From NCBI RefSeq assembly GCF_001050015.1, contig NZ_CVTB01000199.1, forward strand, positions 1 to 64,000: a stretch of DNA of 64,000 bases, written 5' to 3'. The stretch is from Mycolicibacterium malmesburyense. Lineage in GTDB: Bacteria > Actinomycetota > Actinomycetes > Mycobacteriales > Mycobacteriaceae. The notes under the pieces are model-generated. The model saw only the letters and a list, made by a program, of their open reading frames with translations. It was not told the DNA's origin and searched no databases. Position numbers and translations under genes: made by a program. Positions 16,296 through 25,280 of the stretch are shown here, one piece after another. The stretch's first letter is position 1; each line of letters begins with the position of its first letter.

Positions 16296-17180
16296 GTGAG
16301 CAAGAGCCCGTTGCGGCGGTTGGCCGACCAACTCGTCCTGACCACCATGCGTCCCCCGGTCGTCCCCGAGTTGTTGCAGTACCAGCCCGGCCGCGACGTC
16401 GTCGACCTGCGGGGCAAGCGCATCCTGCTCACCGGCGCGTCATCGGGGATCGGCGAGGCGGCCGCGGAGAAGTTCGCCCGGCGCGGGGCCACCGTCGTGG
16501 TCGCCGCACGGCGCCAGGAACTGCTCGACGCGCTGGTCGACCGGATCACCGACGCCGGCGGGGACGCCTGGGCGCACGCGTGCGACCTGTCGGACCTCGA
16601 CGCGGTCGACGGCCTCGCCGAACGGGTCACCGAGGAGCTCGGCGGCATCGACATCCTGATCAACAACGCCGGCCGGTCGATCCGGCGGCCGCTGGCCGAG
16701 TCGCTGGAACGCTGGCACGACGTCGAACGCACCATGGCGCTCAACTACTACGGGCCGCTTCGGCTGATCCGCGGACTGGCGCCGGGCATGCGCGAGCGGC
16801 GCGACGGCCACATCATCAACGTGTCGACCTGGGGTGTGCTCAGCGAGTCGTCGCCGTTGTTCTCGGTGTACAACGCGTCGAAGGCGGCGCTGACCGCGGT
16901 GAGTCGCGTCATCGAAACCGAATGGAGCTCCGACGGAGTGCACTCGACGACGCTGTTCTATCCGCTGGTGCGCACCCCGATGATCGCGCCCACCCGCGCC
17001 TACGACGGCCTGCCGGGGTTGACCGCCGACGAGGCCGCCGACTGGATGGTCACCGCCGCCAAGACCAGGCCGGTGAGGATCGCGCCGCGGATGGCGGTCA
17101 GTGCCCAGGTACTCAACAGTTTCGCACCCGCGGTGGTCGACGCCGTGATGAAACGTCAACGCGTACAGCCGAACAAGTAG
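16296..17180 (+). CDS. Short-chain dehydrogenase/reductase
   Basis: A 294-residue classical SDR (Rv0547c-like by context). Cofactor motif TGASSGIG is at residues 46-53, NNAG at 123-126, Ser177 in 'NVSTWG', and the catalytic pair Y192/K196 in 'YNASK'. All catalytic residues are present. Arg residues after the nucleotide loop ('AARRQE') suggest NADP preference. The GTG start is at 16296. It is 2 bases from the following acyl-CoA synthetase, so both probably act on one lipid pathway. Confidence 0.9.
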   Translation: MSKSPLRRLADQLVLTTMRPPVVPELLQYQPGRDVVDLRGKRILLTGASSGIGEAAAEKFARRGATVVVAARRQELLDALVDRITDAGGDAWAHACDLSDLDAVDGLAERVTEELGGIDILINNAGRSIRRPLAESLERWHDVERTMALNYYGPLRLIRGLAPGMRERRDGHIINVSTWGVLSESSPLFSVYNASKAALTAVSRVIETEWSSDGVHSTTLFYPLVRTPMIAPTRAYDGLPGLTADEAADWMVTAAKTRPVRIAPRMAVSAQVLNSFAPAVVDAVMKRQRVQPNK

Positions 17181-17182
17181 AC

Positions 17183-18724
17183 ATGCCCCATCCCGACATC
17201 GCCACCGTCGCCGACATCGCACGCGTCTTCGGCGCCGAGCGTCCGGACGCGATCGCGTTGATCTCCGGTGAGCGCACCGCGACGTTCGCCGAGTTCGACG
17301 CGCGGTCCAATCGGGTGGCCCAGGCGCTGCGCGCCGCCGGTGTCGGGTTCGGCGATCGGGTCGCGTTCGTCGAGAAGAACGGCATCGAGTTCTTCGAAGT
17401 CGCTTGTGCGCTGTCCAAACTCGGCGCGGTCGTGGTGCCGGTCAACTGGCGGCTGGCGCCACCGGAGATGGCGCACATCATCGACGACTCCGGCGCGAAG
17501 GTGGTGATCGTCGGCGACGAGTTCTTCGGACATCTCGAGGCGATCGAGGACCGGCTGACGGCCAGCGTCGTCGCGATCGGTACGCACCCCCGCTGGCCGG
17601 AGTTCGACCGGTGGATCGCCGACCAACCCGCCGAAGACCCCTGTGTCACAACGCAACCCGATGACGTCGCGTTCCTGATGTACACCTCGGGCACCACCGG
17701 CTCGCCCAAGGGCGTCATGCTGACCAACGACAACTACTTCTGCAAGGCCACCGGCATCGCCGACCAGTGGCGCTTCGACGCCGACAGCGTGAGCCTCGCG
17801 GTGATGCCGATGTTCCACATGGCGGGCTCGGGCTGGGCGCTGGTGGGGCTGTGCGAGGGTGCGCGCACGGTCGTGCTGCGTGACGTCGACCCCGCCGCGA
17901 TCCTCGAGGCCGTTGCGCGGCACGGCATCACGAACATGTTGCTGGTTCCGGTGGTGATCCAACGGCTGCTGGAGACCCCTGGCGTGGAGACGACGGACTT
18001 CTCGGCGCTGCGCGCGATCGTCTACGGCGCGTCGCCGATCACCGACGACGTGCTCATCCGCGCGCTCGAGCGGTTCAACTGCGATCTGCTCCAGGTCTAC
18101 GGGCAGACCGAGACCACCGGCTCCGTCACGCAACTCGACCGCCATGACCCCGAACTGCTGCGCTCGTGCGGTAAGCCGTTTGCCTGGGTCGAGGTGCGCA
18201 TCGTCGACGACGCGGGACGCGATGTGCCCACCGGGACGGTCGGTGAACTGTGGACCCGGTCGCGTCAGAACATGCGCGGGTACTGGAACAATCCCGCCGC
18301 GACGGCCGCGACCATCACCCCGGACGGCTGGCTGAAGACCGGCGACGCCGGCTACATCGACGGCGAGGGGTATGTGTTCCTGCACGACCGCGTCAAGGAC
18401 ATGATCGTGTCCGGCGGCGAGAACGTGTACCCCACCGAGGTCGAGAACGTGTTGATGACGCATCCGGGCGTCGCCGACGTCGCGGTGATCGGGGTACCGG
18501 ACCCGGCGTGGGGAGAGGCGGTGAAGGCGATCGTCGTAGCCGCCGCGGGCTCCTCCCCCGGCGAGGCGGAGCTCATCGCCTACGCGCGCGACCGGCTCGC
18601 CGGCTTCAAGCTGCCGAAATCGGTGTCGTTCGCCGACGACCTGCCCCGCACGCCCAGCGGCAAGATTCTCAAGCGCGCGTTGCGCGAACCGTACTGGGAA
18701 GGTGTCGGGCGGCGGATCGGCTGA
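17183..18724 (+). CDS. Acyl-CoA synthetase (AMP-binding, FadD type)
   Basis: A 513-residue ANL ligase forming acyl-CoA through an acyl-adenylate. The P-loop YTSGTTGSPKG is at residues 167-177, followed by 'QVYGQTETTG', 'GWLKTGDAGYIDGEG' and the C-terminal 'TPSGKILKRALRE' with the adenylation lysine. I chose ATG 17183; the frame stays open upstream through the SDR gene but that stretch is not coding. A specific FadD number cannot be assigned. It forms a likely operon with the SDR and the VOC gene. Confidence 0.9.
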   Translation: MPHPDIATVADIARVFGAERPDAIALISGERTATFAEFDARSNRVAQALRAAGVGFGDRVAFVEKNGIEFFEVACALSKLGAVVVPVNWRLAPPEMAHIIDDSGAKVVIVGDEFFGHLEAIEDRLTASVVAIGTHPRWPEFDRWIADQPAEDPCVTTQPDDVAFLMYTSGTTGSPKGVMLTNDNYFCKATGIADQWRFDADSVSLAVMPMFHMAGSGWALVGLCEGARTVVLRDVDPAAILEAVARHGITNMLLVPVVIQRLLETPGVETTDFSALRAIVYGASPITDDVLIRALERFNCDLLQVYGQTETTGSVTQLDRHDPELLRSCGKPFAWVEVRIVDDAGRDVPTGTVGELWTRSRQNMRGYWNNPAATAATITPDGWLKTGDAGYIDGEGYVFLHDRVKDMIVSGGENVYPTEVENVLMTHPGVADVAVIGVPDPAWGEAVKAIVVAAAGSSPGEAELIAYARDRLAGFKLPKSVSFADDLPRTPSGKILKRALREPYWEGVGRRIG

Positions 18725-18747
18725 ACCGGCGTGATAGACACGAGGGC

Positions 18748-19119
18748 ATGGAGATTCTGGCCAGCCGGATGCTCATTCGGCCGGCGGACTACCAGCGGTC
18801 GCTGACGTTCTACCGCGACGAGCTGGGGTTGGCGATCGCCCGCGACTACGGCGCGGGCACGGTGTTCTACGCCGGCCAGTCGCTGATCGAACTCGCCGGT
18901 CACGGCGGCCCGCGTGCGGGCGGCACGATGTGGCTGCAGGTGCGCGACCTCTACGCCACCGAGAAAGAACTGTCGGACCGGGGCGTGCCGATCGCGCGCG
19001 AGGCCCGCGAAGAGCCCTGGGGTCTGCACGAGATGCACGTCACCGACCCCGACGGCGTTTTGCTGATCTTCGTTCAGGTGCCCGATACGCACCCGTTGCG
19101 GCGCGACACCCGGCAGTGA
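18748..19119 (+). CDS. VOC-superfamily (glyoxalase-like) protein
   Basis: A 123-residue single VOC domain, starting at ATG 18748 after GAGGG. Features are 'LIRPADYQRSLTFYRDELGL', 'GTVFYAGQSLIEL', 'WLQVRDLYATEKELSDRGV' and 'MHVTDPDGVLLIFVQVP', the last carrying the usual metal-site Glu/His region only in part. It resembles Rv0546c by context. The reaction is not known. It ends 4 bases before the stop of a convergent DUF3349 gene. Confidence 0.85.
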   Translation: MEILASRMLIRPADYQRSLTFYRDELGLAIARDYGAGTVFYAGQSLIELAGHGGPRAGGTMWLQVRDLYATEKELSDRGVPIAREAREEPWGLHEMHVTDPDGVLLIFVQVPDTHPLRRDTRQ

Positions 19120-19123
19120 CGGG

Positions 19124-19429
19124 TCAGCGTGCGGGGCTCGCCAGCGGCCAGCCGACCGACGCCAGCCGCGACGCAACCTGGTGCATCTCTTCGGGATTCG
19201 GTTCCTGGGCGGTGACGCGCTGGATCGCCGCGCGAATGTCGTCCTCGGTGACGGTGTCGGAGGTGGAACCCTTCAGCACCGCTTGTGCGGCCCTGATCAC
19301 CTCGTCCTCGGCGAGCGAGCGCTTCAGCAGGGCGAGCAGCGGGAAGTAGTCCTTCGGCGGCACGCCCTCCGGATATCCGCGGCGCAGCCAGTTGAGCACG
19401 CTGTCCAGTACGTTGCGGTTCTCGGTCAT
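19124..19429 (-). CDS. DUF3349 protein
   Basis: A 101-residue mycobacterial DUF3349 protein with the family motif RRGYPEGVPPKDYFPLL near the N-terminus. It has a small helical fold and unknown function. I chose ATG 19429; a TTG at 19441 is an alternative. It lies downstream of pitA and a small membrane protein on the same strand. A paralogue sits on the other side of pitA (21228-21530). Confidence 0.85.
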   Translation of the reverse strand: MTENRNVLDSVLNWLRRGYPEGVPPKDYFPLLALLKRSLAEDEVIRAAQAVLKGSTSDTVTEDDIRAAIQRVTAQEPNPEEMHQVASRLASVGWPLASPAR

Positions 19430-19442
19430 GATGTCGCGCAAC

Positions 19443-19727
19443 TCATTTCCGGGGCATGAAGGGGAACAGGTCGATACCCGTGTGGTGAATGATCGTGGTC
19501 CTGGTGATCCACAGCACCGCGGTGATGATCACCCACCCGACGAACACGAACAGCGCAATGCCCAGATATTTGCGGGCCGGGTTCGGCGCGGTCACGGTGC
19601 CGTCGGCGGACTCGTCCCCCGCGCCGCTGGAGAAGGCCATCAGCCCGGTGGCGAACAAGGCGGGCAGGCCGGCTCCGAGCAGCAGCCCGATCACCAGCAC
19701 TCGAAAGATGCTTTCCAAATGACCCAT
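19443..19727 (-). CDS. Small two-span membrane protein
   Basis: A 94-residue protein with hydrophobic segments at about 7-31 and 50-73, joined by an acidic loop (GAGDESADG). It resembles Rv0544c by position. It lies 18 bases downstream of pitA and upstream of DUF3349. It could be an accessory of the phosphate transporter, but nothing in the sequence proves that. Confidence 0.82.
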   Translation of the reverse strand: MGHLESIFRVLVIGLLLGAGLPALFATGLMAFSSGAGDESADGTVTAPNPARKYLGIALFVFVGWVIITAVLWITRTTIIHHTGIDLFPFMPRK

Positions 19728-19745
19728 CGATGTTCCTTCTCGCCC

Positions 19746-21005
19746 TCAGACCGTCGCGGCCGGCTTGGGTTCGGGCATGGCTTCTTCGATGGCCGCACGC
19801 AGCTCGGCGGGGACCACGGAGTTGGTCGCGTCGTCCCAGTCGGCGTTGACGTTGCTGTGGTCGACCTTCTGCTGCTGAGCACGCCACCACATGTAGAAGG
19901 ACAGGCCGATCAGCACGAGGAAGATGAACCCGTCGCCTGCAAGGTCCGAACCGGTGACAGCTTCGATACCGTGCGACAGCCAGAACGACAGCGCGCCAAC
20001 GAGACCCGCGGCCGGCAGCGTGATCAGCCACGCGACGGCCATCCGGCCCGCGACCGCCCAGCGGACCTCGGCCCCGGGCTTGCCGACACCGCTGCCGAGG
20101 ATCGAGCCGGTGGCGACGTGGGTGGTCGACAGCGCCATACCCGCGGCGCTGGAGCTGAGAATGATTGCGGCCGACGAAGCTTCGGCGGCGAAGCCCTGCG
20201 GCGACTGGATCTCGACGAGGCCCTTGCCCAGCGTGCGGATGACCCGCCAGCCGCCGAGGTAGGTGCCCAGGCCGATCGCCACCGCGCAGCTGAGCACCAC
20301 CCAGAACGGCAGGCCGTCCTCCTTGACGTCACCGGTCAGGTGGCCGGTGGTGATGAGCGCGAGCGCGATGACGCCCATCGTCTTCTGCGCGTCGTTGGTG
20401 CCGTGCGACAGCGCGACCAGCGAGGCGGTCGCGACCTGGCCCCAGCGGAAGCCCTCGCGGCGGCGCCGCTCGACCACGTTGCGGGTGATGCGGTAGACCA
20501 GCCAGGTGCCGCACCCGGCGACCAGCCCGGCGATGACCGGCGCGGCGACGGCGGGGATGAGCACCTTCTGGCTGATGCCGCCCCAGTTGACGCCCGCCGC
20601 GCCCATCGCGGCCAGGCCCGCGCCGATGAGTCCTCCGAACAGCGCGTGCGACGAACTCGACGGGATACCGAACAGCCAGGTCAACAGGTTCCACAGGATG
20701 CCGCCGATGAGCCCGGCGAAGATGATCGTCAGGCCGGTCGACGCGTCGATCGACGGCAGCAGCGCGCCGGTCGCGCCGTCCTGGAGCTTGAGCACCGAGG
20801 TGGTCACCGTGACGGCGACCTCGACGGAGAGGAACGCGCCGACGAGGTTGAGCACGCCGGCCAGCAGGACCGCGGTCTTGGGTTTGAGGGCACCGGTGGC
20901 GATCGAGGTCGCCATCGCATTGCCGGTGTCGTGAAAGCCGTTGGTGAAGTCGAAGGCCAGTGCGGTTGTGATCAACAGCACGAGGACGATCAACTCAGTG
21001 CTCAC
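19746..21005 (-). CDS. pitA: Low-affinity inorganic phosphate transporter PitA
   Basis: A 419-residue PiT-family symporter (metal-phosphate/H+). Both halves carry the PiT signature: 'DFTNGFHDTGNAMAT' near residue 20 and 'SHGTNDAQKTMGVIAL' near residue 215. About ten membrane spans and a cytoplasmic tail are visible. The ATG is at 21005. About 95 bases upstream is a PHO-box-like direct repeat, which may tie its expression to phosphate status. Confidence 0.95.
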   Translation of the reverse strand: MSTELIVLVLLITTALAFDFTNGFHDTGNAMATSIATGALKPKTAVLLAGVLNLVGAFLSVEVAVTVTTSVLKLQDGATGALLPSIDASTGLTIIFAGLIGGILWNLLTWLFGIPSSSSHALFGGLIGAGLAAMGAAGVNWGGISQKVLIPAVAAPVIAGLVAGCGTWLVYRITRNVVERRRREGFRWGQVATASLVALSHGTNDAQKTMGVIALALITTGHLTGDVKEDGLPFWVVLSCAVAIGLGTYLGGWRVIRTLGKGLVEIQSPQGFAAEASSAAIILSSSAAGMALSTTHVATGSILGSGVGKPGAEVRWAVAGRMAVAWLITLPAAGLVGALSFWLSHGIEAVTGSDLAGDGFIFLVLIGLSFYMWWRAQQQKVDHSNVNADWDDATNSVVPAELRAAIEEAMPEPKPAATV

Positions 21006-21099
21006 GGCGCTAATTCTGGAGCCATAGAGGTCGTTTCACCTAATCTGCAACGCTCTTCGACGAGCATGTCATCTGGCATTTCGCCTTCTCGGGCAATGT

Positions 21100-21117
21100 G
21101 TTCATCCATTGTTCACC
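21100..21117 (+). promoter_or_regulatory. PHO-box-like direct repeat (candidate RegX3 site)
   Basis: GTTCATC at 21100-21106 and GTTCACC at 21111-21117 repeat with exactly 11-base spacing, the layout of actinobacterial PHO boxes bound by PhoP/RegX3. It sits in the divergent region between pitA and the second DUF3349 gene. The repeat is seen; regulator identity is inferred. Confidence 0.5.
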
Positions 21118-21227
21118 CGCCGGCGGTCGAGCGTTTGCCGGCGGCGCCAAGCTCGTCTTATTCGGTCGCGCACTAGCATCATCCAATCGGGAGTGCGTAG
21201 ACCCGATGCGACACGCGGGAGGGCACA

Positions 21228-21530
21228 GTGACGAAGTTTCTGGCCAAGATCGTCGCGTGGATCACAGCGGGTTATCCGGAGGGAGTGCCGGGTCCGGACC
21301 GGGTTCCGCTGTTCTCGTTGTTGCGCCGGCGCCTCACCGAGGACGAGGTGCGCACCGTGGCGATCGAGCTGAAACGCAGCGGCGAATTCGACGACGCCGA
21401 CATCGGCGTGCTGATCTCCCAGATCACCGATGCGCTGCCGACCGCCGAGGACGTCGAGCGCGTGCGCACGCGGCTGGCGGTGCGCGGATGGCCGCTCGAC
21501 GATCCGCGCGACGCGGAGGGTGACTCATAG
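21228..21530 (+). CDS. DUF3349 protein, paralogue
   Basis: A 100-residue DUF3349 protein starting at GTG 21228 behind GGGAGGG. It shares 'AGYPEGVPGPDRVPLFSLLRRRLTEDEV' layout and the C-terminal GWPL with the paralogue at 19124-19429. Its stop lies 15 bases before the menE start, so the two form an operon. Function is unknown. The pair flanking pitA is unusual and may be linked to it. Confidence 0.85.
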   Translation: MTKFLAKIVAWITAGYPEGVPGPDRVPLFSLLRRRLTEDEVRTVAIELKRSGEFDDADIGVLISQITDALPTAEDVERVRTRLAVRGWPLDDPRDAEGDS

Positions 21531-21544
21531 CCGTCCTGCGCCCG

Positions 21545-22672
21545 GTGGCGGTCGGGTCCGGTGCCGCGGCGTTGTCGATCCTGCCCGTGGTGCGCGACAT
21601 GGTGGCCGGCCGGGGCGCCGCACTGCCGGTGCCCGCCGACGACGAGCGTGAATCATCGTTGTTGACAACGACTTTGCGGGCCGGTTTCGCGATCGATGAT
21701 GATGTGGCGGTGGTGGTGCCGACATCCGGCACCACTGGAGCCCCGAAGGGCGCGTTGTTGACGGCTGCCGCGCTGACGGCCGGCGCCGAGGCGACCCATC
21801 GCCGGCTCGGCGGACCGGGGAGCTGGCTGCTGGCGTTGGCGGCGCATCACATCGCCGGCCTTCAGGTGTTGGTTCGCAGCGTCGTCGCGGACACCACGCC
21901 GGTAGCGCTCGCGCCGACGTTCGAGCCGTCCGAACTGCCCTCCGCCATCGAGGCTTTGGGTTCGGGGCGACGCTATACGTCGCTGGTGGCCGTGCAGCTC
22001 GACAAGGTGTTGCGTGACGAGCGGGCCGCGGGCGCGTTGGCCACCCTGGACGCCGTCCTCATCGGCGGTGGCCCGATGCCGGCCGGGCTCGCCGAACGCG
22101 CTGCCGCGGCGGGCGTCTCGGTAGTGCGGACCTACGGGATGAGTGAGACCGCCGGCGGCTGTGTCTACGACGGTGTCCCGCTGGACGGGGTGCGGGTTCG
22201 CATCGTCGACGGCGGTCGAATCGTGTTGGGCGGGCCGACGATTGCGAAGGGTTACCGCAACCCGGCCGATCCCGATCCGTTCGCCGAGCCGGGGTGGTTC
22301 CGCACCGATGACGTGGGGGCGTTCGATGCCCGGGGACGCCTGACGGTGCTCGGCCGGGTCGACGATGCGATCAGCACCGGCGGGTTGACCGTGATGCCGC
22401 AGGTCGTCGAGTCCGCGCTGGCGACCCACGACGCGGTGGCCGAGTGCGCGGTGTTCGGTGTGCCCGACGAGCGGCTGGGTCAGCGGGTGGTCGCGGCCGT
22501 CGTGCTCACGGCCGGACGCGCCGCGCCGGCGCTCGCCGAGCTACGCGAGCACGTCGTCGGTTCCCTCGACGCCACCGCGGCGCCGCGCGAGTATCACGTC
22601 GTCGACGAACTGCCGCGGCGCGGCATCGGCAAGATCGACCGTCGGGCGTTGGCGGCCCGGTTCACGACCTAG
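21545..22672 (+). CDS. menE: o-Succinylbenzoate-CoA ligase
   Basis: The menaquinone-pathway ligase, 375 residues, making OSB-CoA, the substrate of MenB. The P-loop PTSGTTGAPKG is at 59-69, 'TYGMSETAGGCVYDG' is the second adenylate block, and 'RRGIGKIDRRAL' holds the C-terminal lysine. It is shorter than typical ANL enzymes at the N-terminus, as in other mycobacterial MenE. The start GTG 21545 is the only ordinary start codon left before an in-frame stop at 21521; CTG 21536 is possible. It overlaps the convergent DUF3140 gene by 11 bases. Confidence 0.93.
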   Translation: MAVGSGAAALSILPVVRDMVAGRGAALPVPADDERESSLLTTTLRAGFAIDDDVAVVVPTSGTTGAPKGALLTAAALTAGAEATHRRLGGPGSWLLALAAHHIAGLQVLVRSVVADTTPVALAPTFEPSELPSAIEALGSGRRYTSLVAVQLDKVLRDERAAGALATLDAVLIGGGPMPAGLAERAAAAGVSVVRTYGMSETAGGCVYDGVPLDGVRVRIVDGGRIVLGGPTIAKGYRNPADPDPFAEPGWFRTDDVGAFDARGRLTVLGRVDDAISTGGLTVMPQVVESALATHDAVAECAVFGVPDERLGQRVVAAVVLTAGRAAPALAELREHVVGSLDATAAPREYHVVDELPRRGIGKIDRRALAARFTT

Positions 22673-23006
22673 CCGGCTTCAGGGGGTCGTGGCCGATCGT
22701 CATGAGCCGGTGCCGCCAATTCTCCTGGCCGGCGGTGGGCTCGAGATCGTCGCGGCGTTCGGCGTGAACGCGGTCGACGACCTTGCGCATCACGCGTTCG
22801 TCCTCGTCGGTGAGATCGACGGACCGCTTCTGCAAGATCTCGAGCACAGCGCGACCGGTCTTGGTTCCGGACTGATCGGGCATCTCCTCGGAGTCCTCGG
22901 CGGCCGACCGGGTGCGCAGCCAGTCCAGCAGTTCGCGGGACGTCATGTTGACGACGCGGTGGAACTCGTCCCACAGCGCGGCGTCGACCTCGACATGGTG
23001 TGCCAT
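22662..23006 (-). CDS. DUF3140 protein
   Basis: A 114-residue protein with the DUF3140 pattern 'WDEFHRVVNMTSRELLDWLRT' and a C-terminal 'KVVDRVHAERR...ENWRHRLMTIGHDP'. Members are small, charged and of unknown function, sometimes described as DNA-binding. I chose ATG 23006; an upstream in-frame start at 23015 is possible. It overlaps the menE 3' end on the opposite strand. Confidence 0.82.
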   Translation of the reverse strand: MAHHVEVDAALWDEFHRVVNMTSRELLDWLRTRSAAEDSEEMPDQSGTKTGRAVLEILQKRSVDLTDEDERVMRKVVDRVHAERRDDLEPTAGQENWRHRLMTIGHDPLKPARS

Positions 23007-23080
23007 TGCACTCACCTCCGCCCGGTCGGCTACCCGCCGCTCCGGCGGGTCAATCCATCGGGGGCGGGCATGATGGACCC

Positions 23081-23695
23081 ATGCGTTGCGAAGTCAGCAC
23101 CGTCGACGAATTGCGTGCCATCGTCGGGCGCCCCGACCACTACGTCGCGAACAAGGTCAAGCACCGCCTGTCACCGGTGCAGCGTGACTGGCTCGCCCAC
23201 TCGCCGCTGTGTTTCGTCGCGACGACGGACGCGCACGGCCGCGTCGACGTCTCGCCGAAGGGCGATCCGCCCGGCTTCGTCCACGTCATCGACGACACCA
23301 CGATCGCGATCCCCGAGCGGCCCGGTAACAAGCGCGTCGACGGCTATCTCAACGTGCTGCAGAACCCGCACGTCGGCACGCTGTTCCTGATCCCGGGTCG
23401 CGGGGACACGCTGCGTATCAACGGAACGGCCAAGATCCTCTCGGACGCCGAGTATTTCGATGCCCTTGCGGTGAAGGACAGGCGGCCGATCCTCGCGCTG
23501 GAGATCGCCGTCGAGGAGGTGTTCTTCCACTGCGCCAGGGCTTTCCTGCGCTCGGACGTCTGGGATCCGTCGACGTGGAACCCCTCGGCGCTGCCGAGCG
23601 TCGCGCAACTGCTCAAGTCGATCCGGCACGATTGGAGCGACGCCGAGCTCGAGGACTACTACAGCGAGGCCAAGACCCGCGAGCGCCTGTACTGA
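23081..23695 (+). CDS. Pyridoxamine 5'-phosphate oxidase-family flavoprotein
   Basis: A 204-residue split-barrel flavin-binding protein. 'SPLCFVATTDAHGRVDVSPKGDPPGFV' and 'IPERPGNKRVDGYLNVLQNPHVGTLFLIPG' match the MSMEG_1061-like subfamily of PPOX proteins. It probably binds FMN or F420. The substrate is unknown. I chose ATG 23081 because it begins the conserved region. A long palindrome begins 4 bases after its stop. Confidence 0.85.
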   Translation: MRCEVSTVDELRAIVGRPDHYVANKVKHRLSPVQRDWLAHSPLCFVATTDAHGRVDVSPKGDPPGFVHVIDDTTIAIPERPGNKRVDGYLNVLQNPHVGTLFLIPGRGDTLRINGTAKILSDAEYFDALAVKDRRPILALEIAVEEVFFHCARAFLRSDVWDPSTWNPSALPSVAQLLKSIRHDWSDAELEDYYSEAKTRERLY

Positions 23696-23698
23696 ATA

Positions 23699-23759
23699 CG
23701 CGAAACTGTATTCCGGCAGCGAAATGTCGAGAGCGGGCCTGCTGGAATACAGTTTCGCG
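23699..23759. terminator. Long inverted repeat after PPOX gene
   Basis: Perfect 16-base arms: CGCGAAACTGTATTCC at 23699-23714 and its complement at 23744-23759, with a 29-base loop. The stem can extend inward by GGCAG/CTGCT pairing. It stands directly after the PPOX gene. A terminator is the simplest reading. Confidence 0.6.
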
Positions 23760-23873
23760 GCTCAGATCTGTCGATGCCGCCGTCGACGGGGATGTCGGTG
23801 AACTCCGTGTCACCGGGCGATCCGCGCTCATCGGGGGTCACCGTACGGCCGGCTCGGCGAATAGGGTGACGGA

Positions 23874-25229
23874 ATGCGGACCAGTCGCAAAGAGATCGTG
23901 GCGGTTGCCGTCGGTGTGCTGCTGGTGGTCGCCGCGTTCGTCGTGCCGCACCTGCACCTGGGCATCGTCACGCCGCTGATCAACGCGACGCCCGCGCGCA
24001 TTCGCCAGTTCGCCGACACCGCGCCGATCTTCGGGTGGTGGAACGCGCACATGGGGTGGGGCACGGTGCCCGCGATCCTCATCGGCGGGGCGGCGGTGTG
24101 GTGGGGGCCGACGATCGCTCAGCGGCTGGCGTGGCGCGCGCTGCCCTGGGCGACGTGGGCGACGGCGTGCGCGTGGGCGTTCTCGCTGGCGATGATCGAT
24201 GGCTGGCAGCGCGGTTTCGCTGGGCGGCTGACCGCCCGCCACGAATACCTGCGTCAGGTGCCGACCGTCGACGACATTCCGCACGCTCTGCGGACATTCT
24301 CCGCCAGAATCCTTGACTATCAACCGGATTCGTGGATCACCCACGTTTCCGGGCATCCCCCCGGCGCGCTGCTGACCTTCGTATGGCTCGACCGCGTCGG
24401 GCTCGGCGGCGGCGCGTGGGCGGGGCTGCTGTGCCTGCTGGTGGGTTCCAGCGCGGCGGCGGCCATCGTGGTCGCGGTGCGGGCGCTGGCGGGAGAGGCG
24501 ACCGCGCGGTTGGCGGCGCCGTTCGTCGCCGTGGCGCCGACCGCGATCTGGATCGCGGTGTCGGCCGACGGCTACTTCGCGGGGGTGGCGGCATGGGGAA
24601 TCGCGTTGCTCGCGATGGCCGTTGGCGGCACGGCGCGCTGGCCGTACCTCGCCGCGGCGGGCGCCGGTTTGTTGTTGGGGTGGGGCCTGTACCTCAACTA
24701 CGGCCTGGGCCTGATGGCGTTGCCCGCGCTGACGGTGTTGCTGTGCTCGCCGGAGTGGCGCGCGGCGATCCGTGCGGCGCTGCCGGCGGCCGCCGTCGTG
24801 GTCGCGGTGGTGGCGCTGTTCGCGGTGCTGGGGTTCTGGTGGTTCGACGGCTATCACCTGGTGCAGGAACGCTACTGGCAGGGCATCGCCAACGATCGGC
24901 CGTTCCAATACTGGGGTTGGGCGAACCTGGCGTCGGTGGTGTGTGCGATCGGGCTCGGCAGTGTGGCCGGCCTGGGACGGGTCTTCGACCTCGGGGCCAT
25001 CCGGCGGCGGCCCGGGCTTCCCATGCTCCTTGTGGGCGCGCTGCTGGCGATTGTGTTCGCCGACCTGTCGATGCTGAGCAAGGCCGAGACCGAACGTATC
25101 TGGCTGCCCTTCACGGTCTGGTTGACCGCAGCGGGCGCGCTGTTACCGGCGCGATCGCACCGCTGGTGGCTGGGCGCCAACGTGGTGGGCGCCCTGCTGC
25201 TCAACCATCTGATTCTGACGAATTGGTAA
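23874..25229 (+). CDS. Polytopic membrane protein (Rv0541c-like)
   Basis: A 451-residue integral membrane protein with about eleven hydrophobic segments. A polar loop after the third segment contains 'YQPDSWITHVSGHPPGALL', an arrangement that recalls GT-C glycosyltransferases acting on lipid-linked sugars. No classic DxD/ExD motif is obvious, so that role is a guess. It lies 51 bases before the molybdopterin oxidoreductase, on the same strand. Confidence 0.82.
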   Translation: MRTSRKEIVAVAVGVLLVVAAFVVPHLHLGIVTPLINATPARIRQFADTAPIFGWWNAHMGWGTVPAILIGGAAVWWGPTIAQRLAWRALPWATWATACAWAFSLAMIDGWQRGFAGRLTARHEYLRQVPTVDDIPHALRTFSARILDYQPDSWITHVSGHPPGALLTFVWLDRVGLGGGAWAGLLCLLVGSSAAAAIVVAVRALAGEATARLAAPFVAVAPTAIWIAVSADGYFAGVAAWGIALLAMAVGGTARWPYLAAAGAGLLLGWGLYLNYGLGLMALPALTVLLCSPEWRAAIRAALPAAAVVVAVVALFAVLGFWWFDGYHLVQERYWQGIANDRPFQYWGWANLASVVCAIGLGSVAGLGRVFDLGAIRRRPGLPMLLVGALLAIVFADLSMLSKAETERIWLPFTVWLTAAGALLPARSHRWWLGANVVGALLLNHLILTNW

Positions 25230-25280
25230 CGGTCGCGGGTCAAACGCACACCCAAGGGTGTGGAACTGGACCCTGGAAAC

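Noticed and set aside
16250..17182. Upstream extension of the FadD frame across the SDR gene
   Set aside because: No family sequence before ATG 17183, and the other frame holds a complete SDR with all motifs.
19392..21176. 594-codon plus-strand frame opposite pitA
   Set aside because: Asp/Arg/Gln-rich shadow; PitA on the minus strand has both PiT signatures.
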